52,353 nucleotides of DNA from an uncultured bacterium (GTDB taxonomy: Bacteria; Bacillota; Clostridia; Oscillospirales; Oscillospiraceae), in assembly GCA_948469375.1 (NCBI GenBank), contig CAOKLO010000021.1, positions 1-52,353 on the forward strand, in the 5' to 3' direction. Numbering within the stretch: the first letter of the stretch is position 1; the number at the start of each line of letters is the position of its first letter. The translations under genes were made by a program, and so were the position numbers. The notes under the pieces are model-generated. The model did no database searches. It worked only from the letters and a program-made list of their open reading frames with translations, and was not told the origin of the DNA. This document shows, one piece after another, positions 50,658 through 52,353 of the stretch.

Positions 50658-51890
50658 TTAGACTGCGATATTGATTTGTTTTGCACGTCCCCAGTGGTTC
50701 AGGAACTTCCGCTCTTCCTGGGTGATGCTGCGCCGGTTCATACCCTGCGCCTGGCAGATGCTTTGTCCGCACAGCTGGAGTGTCACCAAGGACTGCCCCG
50801 GTGCGCTTCTGCGCCGCAGGAACAGGATATGGCACTCCCCGGAGGCGACACGGTCGATATAGTCCCCTACACAGTGGCTGAGGTTGATTCCCTCGTCTGC
50901 CAACTCCCGGGGCTCGGTGGGCACCACAACACAGTAGCCCTGAGCGCTGTACTCCAGATCCTTGACCTGTTCGGCCTGTTCCGCAAAGTTTTGGCACTGC
51001 TCCGCCGCGCTGGCCAGGTTGACCTTTAGCGACATCACATCATGGGCGGTCTTGAAATGCTCCGGGTACTTCTCCTTGACCTTGCCATAGAAATTTTTTT
51101 GCATGGAGAGATAATCCATGTATTCCCGGAAGAATTGCCCATTCACCTCGCCATAGCCCTGCCGGTAGAGGTCAAAGCAGAGATAGTCGATGAACCGCCG
51201 CAGGTTGATATTGTACTCCGACTCCATGATCTTCGAGAAATTGGAAACCTCATATCCTGCATTGTACTGATATGATGAATCAAACCGGATATCACGCACG
51301 CCGGATCGAACCAGTTGCTCAGCAAAGTACATGGCCTCGTTGGCGCCGTAGTGTTCCTCAATCCAGAAAATGACAGGGATACAGTTCTGATATTTCCCGC
51401 TGGCAGTGCCCTGCGCCGGGAACAACTGTGCCACCCGCGTGAACAGACGCTTATTCTGCTCCCAGTAACGCACATGTTTCTTAGGCTCCTCCGGGCTGAT
51501 AGGCACATTATGGCGGCACATATCCGAAAGTGTCTCGTCCTCAATCACTGTAGTGATAAAGTCGGCGGACTCCTTGAACACAGCACCAAGCCAGGTTACC
51601 TGCTGAAGGCTGATGAAGCTGTCCTTCAGGTCCCGGAGGAACGAGCGCAGGTTTGCGTTGGTCACCGGATCAATAGCACCACTTTTGCAGTCGCGGATAT
51701 AGTAGAGGCCCTGACTGACCAGAATCACCAGTTCCCTGCGAATCTTTTGGGTCTGACGCCGCAGGATAAAGTCGGTGTTGTTCTGCAGTACCACTTCATA
51801 GGTCACAGTGGGCTTTCGCTGGGCACCGTCCAGGTTAATAATATAATCTTTCAAAGAAACTGCGGGTGTGTTGACAGTAGCTTCCGACAT
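50658..51890 (-). CDS. PcfJ-like protein
   Basis: A 410-aa protein with the PcfJ family signature near its end: LADEGINLSHCVGDYIDRVASGECHILFLRR. PcfJ-like proteins are found on conjugative plasmids and integrative elements of Firmicutes, usually close to transfer genes, with no settled biochemical role. ATG follows AGGAGG. It lies between the sigma-like gene (36 nt) and the AAA+ gene. Confidence 0.8.
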   Translation of the reverse strand: MSEATVNTPAVSLKDYIINLDGAQRKPTVTYEVVLQNNTDFILRRQTQKIRRELVILVSQGLYYIRDCKSGAIDPVTNANLRSFLRDLKDSFISLQQVTWLGAVFKESADFITTVIEDETLSDMCRHNVPISPEEPKKHVRYWEQNKRLFTRVAQLFPAQGTASGKYQNCIPVIFWIEEHYGANEAMYFAEQLVRSGVRDIRFDSSYQYNAGYEVSNFSKIMESEYNINLRRFIDYLCFDLYRQGYGEVNGQFFREYMDYLSMQKNFYGKVKEKYPEHFKTAHDVMSLKVNLASAAEQCQNFAEQAEQVKDLEYSAQGYCVVVPTEPRELADEGINLSHCVGDYIDRVASGECHILFLRRRSAPGQSLVTLQLCGQSICQAQGMNRRSITQEERKFLNHWGRAKQINIAV

Positions 51891-51926
51891 AACTGTAACC
51901 TCCTGTTTGTTTTTTTGATATGTGTG

Positions 51927-52353
51927 TTACCACACTCTAACAGGACGCCGGGTTCCTGGAATTGCGTCCAGATAGTAGACCTTGATCTTATCCAGAGCGG
52001 CCTTGACCGTGCGCTCCCGCTTGGACTCCTGATCGTCCAGATAGCGGATAACGGCCCTGCGCTCCTCTTCATCCAGACGGGACAGTGCCTGACGCATGGC
52101 AGACGACAGTTCTACAGTCTCCTTTTTGGGCTCCGCAGCCAGGAACCGATCCATCCCCTCCGATTGATCCAGGGACACAACAACAGGCCTTTCCCGATTG
52201 CCAAAGCCTGTGAGTCCGCAGGGCCGGTGCTGCCGCTTGATGGTCAGCACGGCGTACTGCAGCTTCATCCAGATATGGGCCTGGATGCACTCAGACCGGG
52301 TGGGGTCGAAGGTCTCGATGGCGCTCAGGGCGGCCATGGCCAGCTCCTGATAT
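51927..52353 (-). CDS. sigma-factor-like protein, cut by the window edge
   Basis: The 5' end lies beyond the window. The visible part starts within a region-2-like helix (LAMAALSAIETFDPTRSECIQAHIWMKLQYAV), where sigma-70 proteins show A-x-x-x-F-D-P. The second half (LDEEERRAVIRYLDDQESKRERTVKAALDKIKVYYLD) resembles a degenerate region 4. It may direct element transcription or be a sigma-derived structural relative. The frame stays open to the edge; an ATG at 52337 is possible but the homology seems to begin earlier. Confidence 0.5.
   Translation of the reverse strand, partial: YQELAMAALSAIETFDPTRSECIQAHIWMKLQYAVLTIKRQHRPCGLTGFGNRERPVVVSLDQSEGMDRFLAAEPKKETVELSSAMRQALSRLDEEERRAVIRYLDDQESKRERTVKAALDKIKVYYLDAIPGTRRPVRVW

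Overview
The window looks like the chromosome of a GC-rich, strictly anaerobic gut Firmicute of the Oscillospiraceae type (Flavonifractor/Intestinimonas-like). This is an inference from three things: high-GC coding with C/G third positions, strong AGGAGG ribosome sites, and a gene set that includes an SLH surface protein, a VanRS/VanZ-type cluster, a rubredoxin-fused acyl-CoA dehydrogenase next to a flavodiiron protein, and an Amt-PII fusion. No rRNA, tRNA or CRISPR array was found.

Layout of the chromosomal part. Positions 1-2000 hold a truncated group II intron reverse transcriptase and a small membrane protein. 2200-6190 is a consensus promoter driving a 1271-aa SLH surface protein with its terminator. 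6190-6900 is mostly gene debris. 6900-11180 is a redox block: a DUF134-NifX fusion behind a 47-bp dyad, then acyl-CoA dehydrogenase/EtfA-C/rubredoxin and a flavodiiron protein, which together could pass electrons from acyl-CoA to O2 or NO. 11745-16423 is cca followed by vanR-vanS-vanZ-like genes. 16520-19825 is the Amt-PII fusion and purF. 19838-21865 is an ECF sigma/anti-sigma pair read leftwards from an ECF-type promoter. 21911-24401 is a MATE exporter divergent from a LysR regulator. 24490-26007 is a PilZ protein plus a Ser-less resolvase domain, divergent from an Xre regulator with an operator-like dyad between them. 26225-28821 is a GHKL sensor kinase and a LytTR regulator arranged tail to tail. 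29010-32345 holds a flavoprotein, a PepSY protein, a replication-protein fragment and ychF.

From about 32.4 kb to the right edge lies one end of an integrative element inserted upstream of ychF. Nearly all its genes read leftwards and it is less GC-rich. It carries int and xis with a terminator/promoter overlap between them, a roughly 380-nt gene-free stretch that may encode a structured RNA, a ParM/ParR-type partition pair, an Xre regulator, a SLOG-fold protein, a DUF3854 primase-like protein, RecD2, a YqaJ-type nuclease with a candidate annealing protein, a variant DNA methyltransferase, a HipA-like kinase with its own promoter, an AAA+ ATPase, a PcfJ-like protein and a sigma-like protein cut by the window edge. 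Relaxase, coupling protein and type IV secretion genes are not in the window and would be expected further right.

The most interesting points are the acyl-CoA dehydrogenase/EtfA/rubredoxin fusion beside its likely flavodiiron partner, the Amt-PII protein that has lost the uridylylation tyrosine and sits behind a leader terminator, the dyad at the DUF134-NifX promoter, and the unexplained gene-free region next to xis.
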